Shown: in pieces, positions 37,140-48,291 of the stretch
Layout of the letters: each line of letters starts with the position of its first letter
Position numbering within the stretch: position 1 is the first letter of the stretch
Assembly: GCA_910589415.1 (NCBI GenBank)
Contig: OU342639.1
Location: 21,336,268 to 21,400,267 of the forward strand
DNA length: 64,000 bases
Source of the DNA: Malachius bipustulatus
Taxonomy: Eukaryota; Arthropoda; Insecta; Coleoptera; Melyridae
Direction: 5' to 3'
Notes under the pieces: model-generated
Database searches by the model: none
What the model was told of the DNA's origin: nothing
What the model saw: only the letters and a program-made list of their open reading frames with translations
Program-made: the position numbers and the translations under genes

Positions 37140-37465
37140 AACGTTTACAATTAAAAATCTCGATCCGGCAACAAGGATATCGGTACCGAGAATCTCGCAT
37201 CTATGTTAGTTCGAAATGTAATAAAGACGGGTAAAGGCATCCGAGAGTAGTAGCATTGCATCTCTTTCTGTGAAGCTGCTCGTCGGTGAAGCTGAAGTGC
37301 CACCAGGGGGCAGTGTCGAGTGGGTTGCTTTGGAGGCGTTCACATTGCCAGGTGACATGTCGCTGTGACCGCCCCGCGCGTGCGCCCCTTCCAACGGTGA
37401 CATCCCCACTACCGAGGTGACAACTCGACAGGCGGGACTCTACCTGTGCCATTGGCCATAATGTC
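37140..37465. promoter_or_regulatory. CpG-rich segment containing a CTCF-type site
   Basis: GC rises across this interval. GGTGACA occurs three times (near 37350, 37396 and 37416) and GCCATTGGCC near 37446 resembles a CCAAT box. Opposing frames at 37201-37467 are GC artefacts. It is probably regulatory; an insulator or promoter role is inferred from the motif at 37300-37315. Confidence 0.4.
37300..37315 (+). promoter_or_regulatory. CTCF-like binding motif CCACCAGGGGGCAGTG
   Basis: CCACCAGGGGGCAGTG matches the CTCF core (CCASYAGRKGGCRSY) at every constrained position. CTCF is conserved in insects, where its motif keeps the AGGGGGC core. Binding in this genome is inference. Confidence 0.6.
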
Positions 37466-37469
37466 ATCC

Positions 37470-37680
37470 AATAATTCAGCTTTGCTAATTCTTTATTCAG
37501 CTTGGTTTGATCTCGCCTTCATCTTCACCTTTTGTGCAACTGTAGGTATATTCGGCTCGAAGGACCATCATGTGATCGGCTTGAACTTGCACTATACCTG
37601 CTTTATTGATTTATTATCGAGATATTGCATGCAGCCAGCTTTTCCACTCGACGGTGCCAAAAGCTCGTTCTAGTGATGAA
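37470..37680 (-). pseudogene. LINE reverse-transcriptase fragment, degenerate
   Basis: The minus strand reads LERAFGTVEWKSWLHAIS, resembling the (Y/S)KAFDTVEW block of LINE reverse transcriptases. Then, with stops and shifts, it reads VQADHMMVLRAEYTYSCTKG and GEIKPS, in the place where the I-x-x-G-x-RQGC segment is expected. The catalytic Asp of AFD is Gly here. Only about 70 codons can be followed. The plus-strand frame at 37446-37673 is its shadow. Confidence 0.4.
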
Positions 37681-39835
37681 AGGTTAAAGTGTTTAGTCTA
37701 ATCGATTCAATAATTAAATTTGAATAATATTGTGAAAATTTCTCTGATAATCTGAAGCAAATTTAACACATTATAAATGTGTAATTACGTGAACAATAAT
37801 TATGCCTATCAATTAACAAAGTGGGTACTTATAGGTATACCTAATTTTAATTAGCGGTCCGAATATCAATATAATAGGCATATAGGTGGGTGAAGATTAT
37901 AATAACGCAATCCTTTGATACCTATAAGAAAAACTCTAATATAACTATATAGAACACACATTAATGATATAATAGGCAGTTTAGACCTGGAAATATGCAG
38001 CTGCTCGCGATTAATAAAAAAAGGTAGCTATATACCTAGGATCATAGATCTATAAAAAACTTAATGATCTATTAATATGAGAATCCAGGCTAGTAGTAGA
38101 TAGTTAGTTAATGAATTATAATACCGCGTCGCGAGATATGTCTAAGTAGATAGACTTTGTTCAATATAATAGGTAATAGGTATGCCTGTATGTACCTAGA
38201 CTCTTAATATCTTTGCGTGCGTATGAGTGTGTTTTAGTGCGTGTGTGTAGGAAGGGAGGACGCGTCTATCGTCTATCCCTTATACCATTCTACGGGAATT
38301 AGGTCAAACGCACGTACGAGGGAGAGAACACTGACCTACTTAAGGGTGCGCCGACTACAAAACTATATATACCTATTTATATACGACCAAGTTCCGGTGT
38401 CTAGGAATATAGGTAATCTTTATTTAACAGGTTATTATATTATATTTCATCTTGTTGAACACTTCAGGCAGGATTAGTAGGTATTAATTAAGTAGGTATA
38501 CCTACCTATATAAACTATAAGTATCTTACGAGACTGAGCAACTATAGGTATTAGGTAGAAATACCCAGCGTTAAAAAAAACTTGCATTACCTACCTATAC
38601 GTATGTGTTATAAGTTATTTTACAAGTAGGTATATTAGATGTAAGTAGGTATAGGTATTATATAGACCTATTAAGTAAGAGCTTGGAATATATAAGCACG
38701 AAAAAAATATCAAATACCTATACCTATGCACTAAAAATAAAAAAATATGATCCAATGATTGTTGTTTAAAAGGTTCTTTTAAACTTTAACATACCAAGTA
38801 TAATATGTTACTCTATATTTACACCATTTATGCAATACTTTTTATGTAGGTACATATTTATGTTTTAAATAAACAAAGTTATAAACGAAATTTTAATCGA
38901 AAAAAACTATAAAAATATTTCTCAACATAAAACATAGGTACCTATATTATTGTAACCCAGTTTACCATACCAAACTTATAAAATCCCCCCCCCCCCCATA
39001 TACCTAAAAATAAAAACATAAATATACCATCATTGTCCATAATAAAGTTCAATTTTTCAAAGTAATTAAAGGCCCGCAACACTAATTCCACCTCCAAATA
39101 TTGAATTTAGAGTTGGTCACCATACTGAAACTAGAAAATCTAACAAGTAAATAATAATTTCCTACAACCACAAAATTAAAATCAAAATATACAGAAACAA
39201 TGAAGCAATTAACACCTGATTTTCACCAACCAAACAACAGATCAGACAGATCCACTCCAACAATTCAACGACGAAGTCACTACACAAAAGTGAATAGACA
39301 AAGTCAATAATGTGCGATACATGAAATAAAGGTAAACAAAAAAGTAAAGCACAAAAGCCACAACGTCCGGCAAAATGTGAACATCAATGGAAAATCAAAT
39401 TATCGCCCTAAAACAATTTTCAGACTCCGTAATTTTATTGCACTTGTACAGCTGGATTTTTAAAATTTCATTGATGTAACGAACAAATAAAAACAGTAGG
39501 GGACCAATCGGCCACGAAAGGTGTCTCTAAAACTCTAAAACCTATAGAAAATACCTACAGGGGGGGCGGAGGGGAACGCTAGAACCTATAATAATTAGGT
39601 GAATCATATATAAATATAAAAAGTAAAAGGATTAGACTTAAAGTCTTAAAATTTTTATATGTGCTTGAACGGGCTCTCTTTCTTTCTTTAATTCCTTTTT
39701 TATATTTATTTATTAAGCAAATAACACACTTTAAATTTTTAATGTATTTTTATTGATATAATTATTGATGATTGTACTGTGAAGTTAAAGATAAGGTAAG
39801 TACCTAGTTATGTAATTTTAATTATTATGAAACGA
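37681..39835. other. AT-rich DNA dense in TAGGTA/TACCTA motifs
   Basis: The 38480-38720 stretch is especially rich in TAGGTATACCTACCTA-like runs, which form many small palindromes. A run of 13 C lies at 38985-38997. No gene was recognised; the frame at 38241-38477 shows no domain. Confidence 0.5.
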
Positions 39836-39902
39836 CACGGACCAGTTTGTAAGACTGGTGTACAGATTCCCTAACAGTGCTTATGATTTCGATTCCGGCC
39901 AA
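39836..39902 (+). other. tRNA-like sequence, possible SINE head or tRNA pseudogene
   Basis: GGACCAGTTTGTAAGACTGGT resembles a D-arm/A box and GATTTCGATTCCGGCC a T-arm/B box, about 50 bp apart. A full cloverleaf is not convincing and no tail or target duplication was seen. Confidence 0.3.
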
Positions 39903-39984
39903 TTGAACTAAAATATTTTCAGCTCCATACTACTGCCGGTCATACAGGAAGTAGACATCACATTTTTTGATTTTAAAGAGACCA

Positions 39985-40195
39985 CCCTGTAGGTATAGTT
40001 TACCTACATTTTCAAATTGTCTGAAAGAAATTAATGAAAATGTGTGTATAGTTCAAATTTGTAACGAGTTATAAACAAATGAAAATCGCAATTTTCCATT
40101 TTTAAATCAGCTTACACTGAAAACGAGTCAAGATATTAGAAAACGGTTTACATGTTTATCACTTTTTATTTATGGTATTATTCTAAAGTACCTAC
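39985..40195. mobile_element. remnant of the shared foldback inner module
   Basis: CACCCTGTAGG near 39983 is followed by phrases ATTTTCAAATTGTCTG, GAGTTATAAACAAATGAAAA, AAAACGAGTCAAGATATTAG and ACGGTTTACATG. These are the same module as at 6740-6930 and 22090-22280. It abuts the foldback beginning at 40199. Confidence 0.55.
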
Positions 40196-40198
40196 CTA

Positions 40199-41108
40199 TA
40201 CAGGGTGTCCCAGAATAAAGGGGACAAACTTCTATGGTAGAATATTTACCTAACTTATTGATTCTAAGAAAAAAAGTCTTAATGAACAGGTCCCTAATTT
40301 AAGCATGACACATTTTTAAAGACTAAATATTTAAAAAAATTAATGACGAGGGATTTTCGAGCTATTTTTGAGCTCTTCAATGGTATTTTCGAGCTATCAC
40401 TAGCTTTCACCTTTTTCCGGAAAATTGCTTTTTTTTGTAGGTAATGCTTATATTACACCTGACTTTTTTAATTTCACCAGTGGAGAAACCCAAATAGCAC
40501 AGGAATTTCGAGCTATTTTCGAGCTACTCAATCAGATTTTCGAGCTGTTCCTAAGCTACGTATAATTATCCGGAAAAACGATTAAAAAAACGCTTTTTCG
40601 TGCTAGAATTGGAGCTAAATTTAGTAAGTACGTACTACCAGAAAAAACGAGAAGCTCAGGAATATCCGCTCGATTTTTAAATGAAATATAAATAAAAAAA
40701 AACAATTAGCGGTTTTTTTCGTTTTTCTCATTTTCTCATCAAATCATTGAATAGCTCAAAAATAGCTCGAAATTCCCGTGCTTTACGTTTTTTCCGGGAG
40801 TGCTTACTAAATTTAGGTCCAATTCTAGCACGACAAAGCGTTTTTTTTTGTTTTTCCTGCAAATGACAAGAGCTACAAACAGCTCGAAAATCTCATTATT
40901 TAATAGCTCGAAAAAAGAAAAGTCAGGTCATAGCATTACAAAAAAAATGTTGCTATTTTCCGGAAAATGGTGAAAGCTAGAAACAGCTGGAAAACACATT
41001 GAAGAGCTCGAAAATACCTCGAAAATCCCTCCTCGTCATTAATTTTTTTAAATATTTAGTTTTTAAAAATGTTTCATGCTTACCTAAATTAGGGACCTTT
41101 AATGAACC
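40199..41108. mobile_element. foldback element with CGAGCT-rich arms; right terminus lost
   Basis: The left end reads TACAGGGTGTCCCAGAATAA. From about 40285 (AACAGGTCCCTAATTTAAGC) the arm is mirrored up to 41108, so the outer ~85 bp of the right arm, including its CACCCTGTA, are missing. The arms carry many CGAGCTATTTT / AAAATAGCTCG repeats and mirrored TTTTCCGGAAAA blocks. A fragment of the same left end occurs at 54593-54690. Confidence 0.8.
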
Positions 41109-42000
41109 TACGCTCTAAAATGGGTGATGGTTTAACCGCAGCTACAGGTTGTTCAATGTTTCAAAAATACATAATTACATTTTTATGTATAACTGCAAAA
41201 CGGCTCTGCGTGTGTAATTTGAACCAGGGATGTACGGTAGATAGGGCTTCAACCTAATTACCCCGCAATTTTTTTCGTCACTGGATAAATTTTGGGTTTC
41301 ACATATTTTTCCAAAAGCATAGGCATTTCTGGTATAAAAAGTGCAATTGAATAGGACAAAGTTCAATATAGTATTTATATGAATAAACATTAGGTATACC
41401 TACTTGATGTAACCTTCGTATATTTGAAGTATTACCTGGGGAAAACTTTTTTTTCTTAATTTTATTGAACTTTTTTTTCTTTTGTACAATGTTATTGGCA
41501 CAAAGCTATTTTTGTGCACGATGGTATTCCAAAACAAAAATTTCAATTACCTACGTAAAAAAGTTAGGTAGGTACCTACTTAGGTAAATGAAATGATATT
41601 ATAGGTACATACTAAATGGAATTTTTAATTTACCAAAAATTCCAAACAAAGACAATCAAAATTCAAAAAGTTTATGTTTGCTGAATAAGCCTTTTGTCAT
41701 TACATGAATGTCATTCATTACCCTTTAACTGATCACACGATCCCCTCTCATATTTGAAAATAGAGAGGTGGATGTATTTACCCCTCTGAAGGGGTAGAAG
41801 TTTGATGGGAGGGGGTTTAAAAAAAGTGACAATTTATAAACAAAATCTGCGGGTTTTTCGATTTGGCTTAAAAGTCGCCAAGAATTTACATCCCTTTAAC
41901 CGCTCTGTTGACTTTATTTCCGATACCTCACAAAATCATCATCATAAAAAAATCATTTGCAATTAAAATGTACCTACCAATTCACTAAAAAAATAATTCA
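41109..42000. other. AT-rich DNA, nothing recognised
   Basis: The 71-residue minus frame at 41175-41390 has no recognisable motif. Confidence 0.35.
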
Positions 42001-42805
42001 ATGGGTGTCCCATCGTATAGAATTGTAGAGAACGTACGCTTTATTAATAAATATATCATATAATTAAAAACTTGTAGTTAAACTAGAGTATTTTGATGCC
42101 ATTAAGCAATTATTACCTAATTGAGGAAAATATATAAGCAAATGACAATAACTTCAGGTAAGGTAATGTCAAATTAGCGAAAATTAGATATTATTTATGA
42201 TTTTTGTTAGTAAAACTAGTAAATGTGGTAAAAGCCACTAAGATGGTCAATTGTGCTATAGTTAGGTATATTTACGACTAAGTTGAGATGAAAAACTTTT
42301 GTATTCTTCCCTGAAGGGAAAAAAAGTATGTTAAATTATGTGAATTATGAACTGTAGGTAGAAATGTCAGTTACCTAAGTAAACAAAGTACAATAAACCT
42401 TAAATGATTGCTCCCTTGTACCACAGCATGTTGTTGTGTATGACTTGTAAGTTGTAAATTATAGCTCTGGTGATGGGTTAATAATAATAACCATAAAAAC
42501 TCAATTCAATTTTTATTCAAATTAGAATCAATTCTGGTTAAAGATATGGTTTCACAAAATACTTTTTGTAATATAGGTAGACGAAACTAAATTCTACAAG
42601 AGTATGAAAAATCATAGAGATGCGATTAGTATCGATGTCGAAATCGAAAGTCACATGCAGTTAAATAATATATCAAAAAATGATGACACCCTTGTTATTT
42701 GAGGGTTTATTGTAATGTATGTACCTATATAAAATTTCACACAAAAACTTCAATTATTATAGAAATACCTTTTTTCGCGAAAATTCTATACGATGGACAC
42801 ATCAT
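42001..42805. mobile_element. 0.8-kb element with inverted ends around CCATCGTATAGAATT
   Basis: ATGGGTGTCCCATCGTATAG at 42001 is mirrored at the right end (ATTCTATACGATGGACACAT, 42783-42802). The core CCATCGTATAGAATT is identical for 15 bp and the outer bases are shifted by indels. The 0.75-kb interior is AT-rich with no coding frame. The class is unknown. Confidence 0.6.
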
Positions 42806-43779
42806 GTACAGGTACTAAAATGCTTCTATGGTAGGTAGGTATATGTATGTATATGATGTGTATTAAAGTATATCTAGAATTCTATTGTTTATAACAATAA
42901 CTTAACCTTCTGTTATTGTTTATCTGGTGAGCGTAAACTTGAAAGTGAAATATTTCAACAGTTCCAATTATTGTCAATTTAAAGAACACGATAACTGAAA
43001 AAAAGTGACGACCTCTTAAATCCAAGCGCAATGATTTTATCTTAGAGTTTAATGAATCGTGACAAATTAATAAATTGACAAAATAATTCAATTAAAAGCA
43101 AATAACAATTAATTTTGCTGATCTAGTTCGATTAATTTATCTTTTTATTTCATTGCTCTCTATATAAAAGCGTTGTGGTAATTAAATTAAGTATAATAGG
43201 TAATTATTTTAATTTCTAAATGGACACCATTATGTATATCGACTATAAAAACTAGAATTTTACTTTCACTGTCCGTTATACATCGCAACTTAGGCCAGGT
43301 ATCGTATTATACCCATATGCATTATAATATGTTATTAATTTTTGCGTGTTACTTTCGCTTCAAACGTGGATTTTTGTTTTGACTTGACTGATATAATAAT
43401 ATGGAGAGCTTATTCTGAGGTAGTCCATGTATAAAAAGTTACCTATAACCACATAATCATAACTATGCATAACATCCTTATATGCTTATATGATACGTGC
43501 ATGAATACCTGCGCTTAAAACTGTAGCTTAAAATTACTACGTCGTTTAATAAGTCTTCCAAAATTGTGGGGGAAATTAAAAGATATCTATAGGTACCTAC
43601 ATTTAAAATTAATAATAGGTGTATCCACATAACAAATAAAGATTTGTTAATGTTGATATACCTATGGGAACTAACAAAAAAATTTTTTCCAATTTTTGGT
43701 ATAAATCCCTATTCATTATCTTAAAATTTACATTTTACATAAAAAATTCAGATTAGACTGAAAACGAGACAGCGAATAT
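42806..43779. other. AT-rich DNA, nothing recognised
   Basis: A 69-residue minus frame at 42882-43091 has no recognisable feature. Confidence 0.35.
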
Positions 43780-44110
43780 ACTCACACGCATACAGAGTGC
43801 AGTCTCCTATTGGTCAGGACCAGCAGGGTTGGCTATCTATCACGCCTCAATGACAGTTGACAGGTGTTAAAAGCAAGTGAGTTGCGCGAGTTATGTGGAT
43901 TACGTATGTGACGACAAAGAGAATGTCGCGAATCCTGCGACGCACGTTGCTGGCTGACTGTCGCGGCAGTCGAACTACCACTGAAGGAAGCTGCAGTTTG
44001 TCGGTTTGTCACAGTGTCACACGGCAGATAGGCGGGCGCCAGGAACCGGGACGGACTTTCTCTCCTCTCTTGTCATTGCGCACCTCCGCAATGCAATGCT
44101 GGATGCTCTG
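43780..44110. promoter_or_regulatory. CpG-rich island, candidate regulatory segment
   Basis: A short GC-rich interval includes CTATTGGTC (CCAAT-like, inverted), several GTCGCG and GCGACG motifs and GGCGGGCGCC. The 72-residue frame at 43893-44111 has no domain and is likely a GC effect. Confidence 0.35.
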
Positions 44111-44455
44111 AAACGATCCACTCGTTTGTCCCTTTCAGTATAGTACAAGTACATCGAAAATGGGTCATATATCTACATAATTACATACCTATGTATTGTA
44201 ACCTCAAGTGTGAGTAATATGGTTACTCGTAATTCAGCGGTATAGGTAAACATCCTTCTTATAGTGTCTCACTGACAGCTCTGTCAAACATACCTTGACA
44301 AATAATTCGCTTCTGTTGGGTCTGATGTCTGATGGTAAAATGAATACTCAACACTCTGTTGTAAGAACGGCACCGCAACTCTGGAGATAAACCGGAGTTG
44401 AATTTGTTTCATTTATTATATTTTTTCGTGTACAGTATTTTTAAATCTACGCACA

Positions 44456-45936
44456 CACTGAGAGAAAAATATAACAAAAATAATTAAAAACATGTTACGA
44501 TTAAGTATAATTTATGCTTCATATATGGACAGCACTAAATATTGCTAAGCTAAGCTCGTCAGTATTGTTAAAAGGATATTGTTAGACTTACAATATCTTC
44601 TATGCTTAAAGGGTGTTGCTATACATATTCAATTTAGTAATAAAAATTCCTTGCAGCTAGAATAAATTTGTGTTAGTCCCTAACAGTTTTATATTAAGCA
44701 CTGACTAACCTAACTAGAACCAGCAAAATTATATAGTTACAGGTAACATATTTTATACTTAATACAAGCATAGATTCTGTGAATGATTACCAACCCGCAG
44801 GTTGAATCAGCAATATTTTATAATTGAAATTAACACATTTTATTGTTAAGGGTAGCAAAGGGTATACTAAAGTCGATAGGTATCGATACTGCTATTTATC
44901 TACGAATGTAAATTAAAGTTTGCAACATAATATACTGAAAAATAAAAGTATTGTCATTTTATATTAAAAGAGCTTAGTAATAATGATTGATTTTCAACTT
45001 TGGGGGCTCAATATATATACCATGCAGCGGGGCATAAGATAAAGAAACACGTATATAGATACATATACAGCATTATAGATAATATTTAAGAGTTTATTAA
45101 TTTTTATAGATCAAAAGGTAAATACTTGAAAACAAATAAAAATTTTCTATAACTAAAGGTACCTATACAAAAAAATATATAAGAGAATACTTAAAATAGG
45201 TACTCAATAAATACTATAAGCATATTGGCACTATGTAAGGAGATCCGGGCGCTACAGGGATGTTGGCTTCCATTTAATTGAATCATCTCGGCGGTAAATG
45301 ATGATTGCGTCAAATTAACATCAGTCATCAAAAGTAGACAAAAATGGATGTAGATGCGAAACAATAATTCCAATGTATCCCTTTTCTTTCACTCGCAGTC
45401 TTGAATGTAACTGTACATCGAGTCACTTAAAGACAATAAACAAATATAACAATAAAAATCACAACACACTAAACATTTTTGCAAAAAGTTTATGAAATAT
45501 GAGCACCCATCCGAGTATTACACTATGGAAGATGCAAAAGACGCAAGGGCCAAGATAGAATGGCGTGGACTCGGGCGACGACTTCAAAGAATATACAACA
45601 GTTTAATAATGGCAACCAAATATATACTAATCCTAATTAACGAATCTGCTATTTTGATACCCAAATATATGACATTGCTGAACTGAATAATTCTTGTACT
45701 TGGATCTTGTAGCAATAACATTATATTACTACTTGATATGTAAATAATGTTAACTTTGATTAAGGGCGTTAAAATTAAGTATTCATTTACTCAAACTAAA
45801 CACAATGAAATAAATATAAACTTTTGTTTAAAATAAATACATGACTACATCAGTTCTTACAATATTTATAGTAAAACCCACTACAATTTTTTAAACATAT
45901 TTTTTTAGCAATATTTAAAATAAATTTCTCTCAGTG
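44456..45936. mobile_element. 1.48-kb element with CACTGAGAGAAA terminal repeats
   Basis: CACTGAGAGAAA at 44456-44467 is mirrored by TTTCTCTCAGTG ending at 45936, with A/T-rich similarity continuing inward. CACT- ends occur in the CMC group (CACTA/Mirage/Chapaev). The flanking tetramers are CACA and CACG, one mismatch from a 4-bp duplication as in Chapaev. The interior has two short unrecognised frames (45191-45373 minus, 45492-45686 plus) and no transposase. The superfamily is inferred from the ends only. Confidence 0.55.
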
Positions 45937-45957
45937 CACGCGAACACATACAGATAT

Positions 45958-46087
45958 GCATTATTGACATATGTAGATCACTGTATCCTCACTGTTTTGA
46001 TCCCCAGATCATCGTCGTGGCGCTGACAGCTAAGCTACTTTTTTAAGTAAAGGAACAAGTTTAGTGGTAGTCCCTGGGGTAGAGTAG
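45958..46087 (+). repeat. first unit of a ~135-bp minisatellite
   Basis: This unit (GCATTATT..., GATCACTGTATCC, CACTGTTTTGA, ATCGTCGTGGCGCTGACAGC, AGTGGTAGTCCCTGGGG) is the same as those at 46924-47500, from which it is separated by a LINE insertion. Confidence 0.8.
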
Positions 46088-46923
46088 TAGTAGTATGGTG
46101 GGTTGGGGTGGTACACCCCAAGCGACTAGGCCACCGAGGGCCCTTTTCGCCGTACCCGAACCATGGTGAAACTCCTACTCGAACCTCCCCGACCTTTTAG
46201 TAAAGGCCAGAAGGTTGTTGTATGAGAGGAGTTTCATTTCTTCCTCTTGTAGCTCCTCAGACCCAAAGATGTTGAGCCTGAGGTTGCTGTATACCTCGCA
46301 TACGCCCACATAATGGTGGGAGTCCTCGTCATCCATTCCGCATTTAGGGCAGACCGGGTCCCGAGTGACCCCCATCACTTCAGGTGTCTGTTCAGACTGC
46401 TGTGACCGGTGAGAACCCCGACCAGTAGTCTGAGTTCCTTCCGATTCATTCTGGACATGCTGGTCCATCTGTTTCCGATCGGACCGGCCAGAAACAGCCT
46501 GGCCTGTCTGCAGCCTGGTGCTGTTTCCCAGTGATTCTCTAAACCCTTGCGAGTCCATTCTTTTATAGATTCTTTGAGAAGATTTTTGGTCAGACCCAGG
46601 ACGGGCTCCGGCCCACAAAAGGTTTCCCTGGTCCCGAGCTTCGCGTATTGATCTGCTAGCTCATTGCCTGAGTGTGCAGGAACCCACACGATATGCACTG
46701 ATTTTCTGTCCGCCAGTCTGTTCAGCGCCTCGACACTCTCCTGGATCAGTGGGGAGCTGGTTCCGTGTGTGCCCAGCGCTTTCGCGGCGGCCTGACTATC
46801 CGTGCATATGTATATCGTCCGTTTCCTGGCTTCTGTTATATCTGCTCCAATCTAACTGCTTGCAGGATAGCATAAATCTCCGCCTGGAAGACGGTTGCGG
46901 TGGACCCAAGAGGAGTAGAGTAG
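46088..46923 (-). mobile_element. 5'-truncated LINE inserted in the minisatellite, 13-bp target duplication
   Basis: TGGGGTAGAGTAG occurs immediately before (46075-46087) and after (46924-46936), a perfect 13-bp target-site duplication. The insert is a minus-strand LINE copy truncated inside its RNase H domain. Its 3' end has a short (TAC)n-like tail next to the left duplication. The 3' untranslated region (46090-46175) recurs at 47641-47713. Confidence 0.85.
46175..46920 (-). pseudogene. LINE ORF2 C-terminus: RNase H plus zinc-knuckle tail, frameshifted
   Basis: Minus-strand reading gives TATVFQAEIYAI (first catalytic Glu), IYICTDSQAAAKAL (Asp), and VHIVWVPAHSGNELADQYAK (His and last Asp), the ordered motifs of a type-1 RNase H. 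Next come WTSMSRMNRKELRLLVGVLT and, after a frame change near 46380, CPKCGMDDEDSHHYVGVC, the CxxC-H-C knuckle at the end of many LINE ORF2 proteins, then the C-terminus and stop at 46175. At least two frameshifts (about 46840 and 46380) separate the pieces, so the copy is inactive. The reverse transcriptase and endonuclease are missing through 5' truncation. The family resembles Jockey/I/R1-type LINEs; the clade is not resolved. Confidence 0.8.
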
Positions 46924-47500
46924 TGGGGTAGAGTAGATCTGGGCATTATTACGGAATGGATCACTGTATCTCCACTGTTTTGACCTAATCATCATCGTCG
47001 TGGCGCTGACAGTTAAGCTGCTTTTTCAAGTAAACGAACAAGTAGTGGTAGTCCCTGGGATGTAGTATAGTAGATCAGGGCAGTATTACGGAATCGATCA
47101 CTGTCTCCCTCGCTGTCTCCCTACTGTTTTGATGGCGGCGCTGACAGCTTAGCTGCTTTTTTAAGTGAAGAAACAAGTACAGTGGTAGTCCCTGGGGTGT
47201 AGTGGATCAGGGTATTATTACGGAATGGATCACTGTATCCCCACTGTTTTGAAATAATCATCATCAACGTGCGGTGCTGACAGCTAAGCTGGCTTTTCAA
47301 GTGAAGGAACAAGTATAGTGGTAGTTCCTGGGGTGTAGTGGATCAGGGCATTATTACGGAATGGATCACTTCATCCCCACTGTTTTGACCTAATCGTCAT
47401 CGTCGTGGCGCTGGCAGTAAAGCTGCTTTTTAAAGTGAATGAACAAGTAGTGGTAGGCCCTGGGGCGTAGTAGTAGATCAGGGCATTATTACGGAATGGG
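46924..47500 (+). repeat. ~135-bp minisatellite, four further units
   Basis: Anchor GATCAC (or its variant) occurs at 46959, 47096, 47228 and 47363, and as GGGTCG near 47499, giving periods of 137, 132, 135 and 136 bp. Units share CACTGTTTTGA, GGCGCTGACAG, TTAAGCTGCTTTTT, AACAAGTA and GTGGTAGTCCCTGGGG. They differ by point changes and small indels, such as a loss of the TAATCATCATCGTC block in the 47096 unit. The 63-residue minus frame at 47121-47312 is a translation of the repeat. Confidence 0.9.
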
Positions 47501-47640
47501 TCGGGTTGTTCCCAGTCATATTATGCGATGAGATGTTGATTTTGACGACCAACGAGGTTATGAAGCAAAACAGTCTCTACTGATCCCCGAGCCTGCTTTG
47601 CACAAAATGTGTCTCGGAATTTTTTTGTTGTCCCGAGTTA

Positions 47641-47713
47641 GTTAGTAGTTATTAGTATGGTGGGAACGGGTTGTGAACCCCAAACGAGTAGGCCACCAAG
47701 GGCCCTATGTTCG
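47641..47713 (-). mobile_element. second copy of the LINE 3' tail, part 1
   Basis: GTATGGTGGG...TGAACCCCAAACGAGTAGG and CCACCAAGGGCCCT match 46094-46150 of the first copy. The match stops at 47713, where a hAT-like insertion begins, and resumes at 48292. Confidence 0.7.
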
Positions 47714-48291
47714 CAGGGATATATAGGCGTGTAAATAATTAATTGTAAACAGTTCAATTGTTTACACAGTCCATTTTTATGTATTGAACGTAATGAATGT
47801 AAACAATGTAAACAATTAATTTTACTATGGAATAAGTTATGAAATATTACATTTAAAAATTTATCTCGTAAACACTGATCGTCCATGTCCACTCATTTTT
47901 TGAATAAAGTAATTCATAAATTAAATAATAAAATGATTGACTATTTTACATGTTTATAATAATAGTTGGGTCCACTTGACTTGACCTGTTTCTACTTCTT
48001 CTTTTTACTTTTGCTTTGCCTATGCGTAATTGGGCAGGTACGCAGAGACGTGAAAATGTACCAAGTCTCGATACCTGCTAATAAAACTAAACTATCTAAA
48101 TCTTGTGTTCAAACCTCGATAAACCTAACTTGTGTACATTTGGCATGTTAAACTTTTCATACCAATGGTAGCGAAAAGCTGACACCATTGTTTAAATTCT
48201 TTACAGCCTTTACGTATTGTTTACATTGTTTACATATTCTTTACATGAAAAGGGTGAAGAATATTTCTTTATACGTAAAAGCCCATCCCTG
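47714..48291. mobile_element. hAT-like non-autonomous element, 578 bp, nested in the LINE tail
   Basis: The element starts CAGGGATATATAGGCG and ends GCCCATCCCTG, an imperfect inverted repeat beginning CAGGGAT, common for hAT elements. Subterminal regions are rich in GTAAAC/GTTTAC repeats (GTAAACAATGTAAACAATT near 47798; GTTTACATTGTTTACAT near 48220), another hAT habit. The 8-bp flanks (TATGTTCG and CCTCTTGG) agree at only four positions, so the target duplication is not convincing. No transposase. It interrupts a LINE tail and must be younger than it. Confidence 0.6.

Noticed and set aside
43893..44111. 72-residue Arg/Ser/Thr-rich frame
   Set aside because: Lies in a CpG-rich island, no domain, no splice or start context.
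45958..47500. CRISPR-like array
   Set aside because: Units are contiguous ~135-bp repeats without unique spacers, in eukaryotic DNA; this is a minisatellite.
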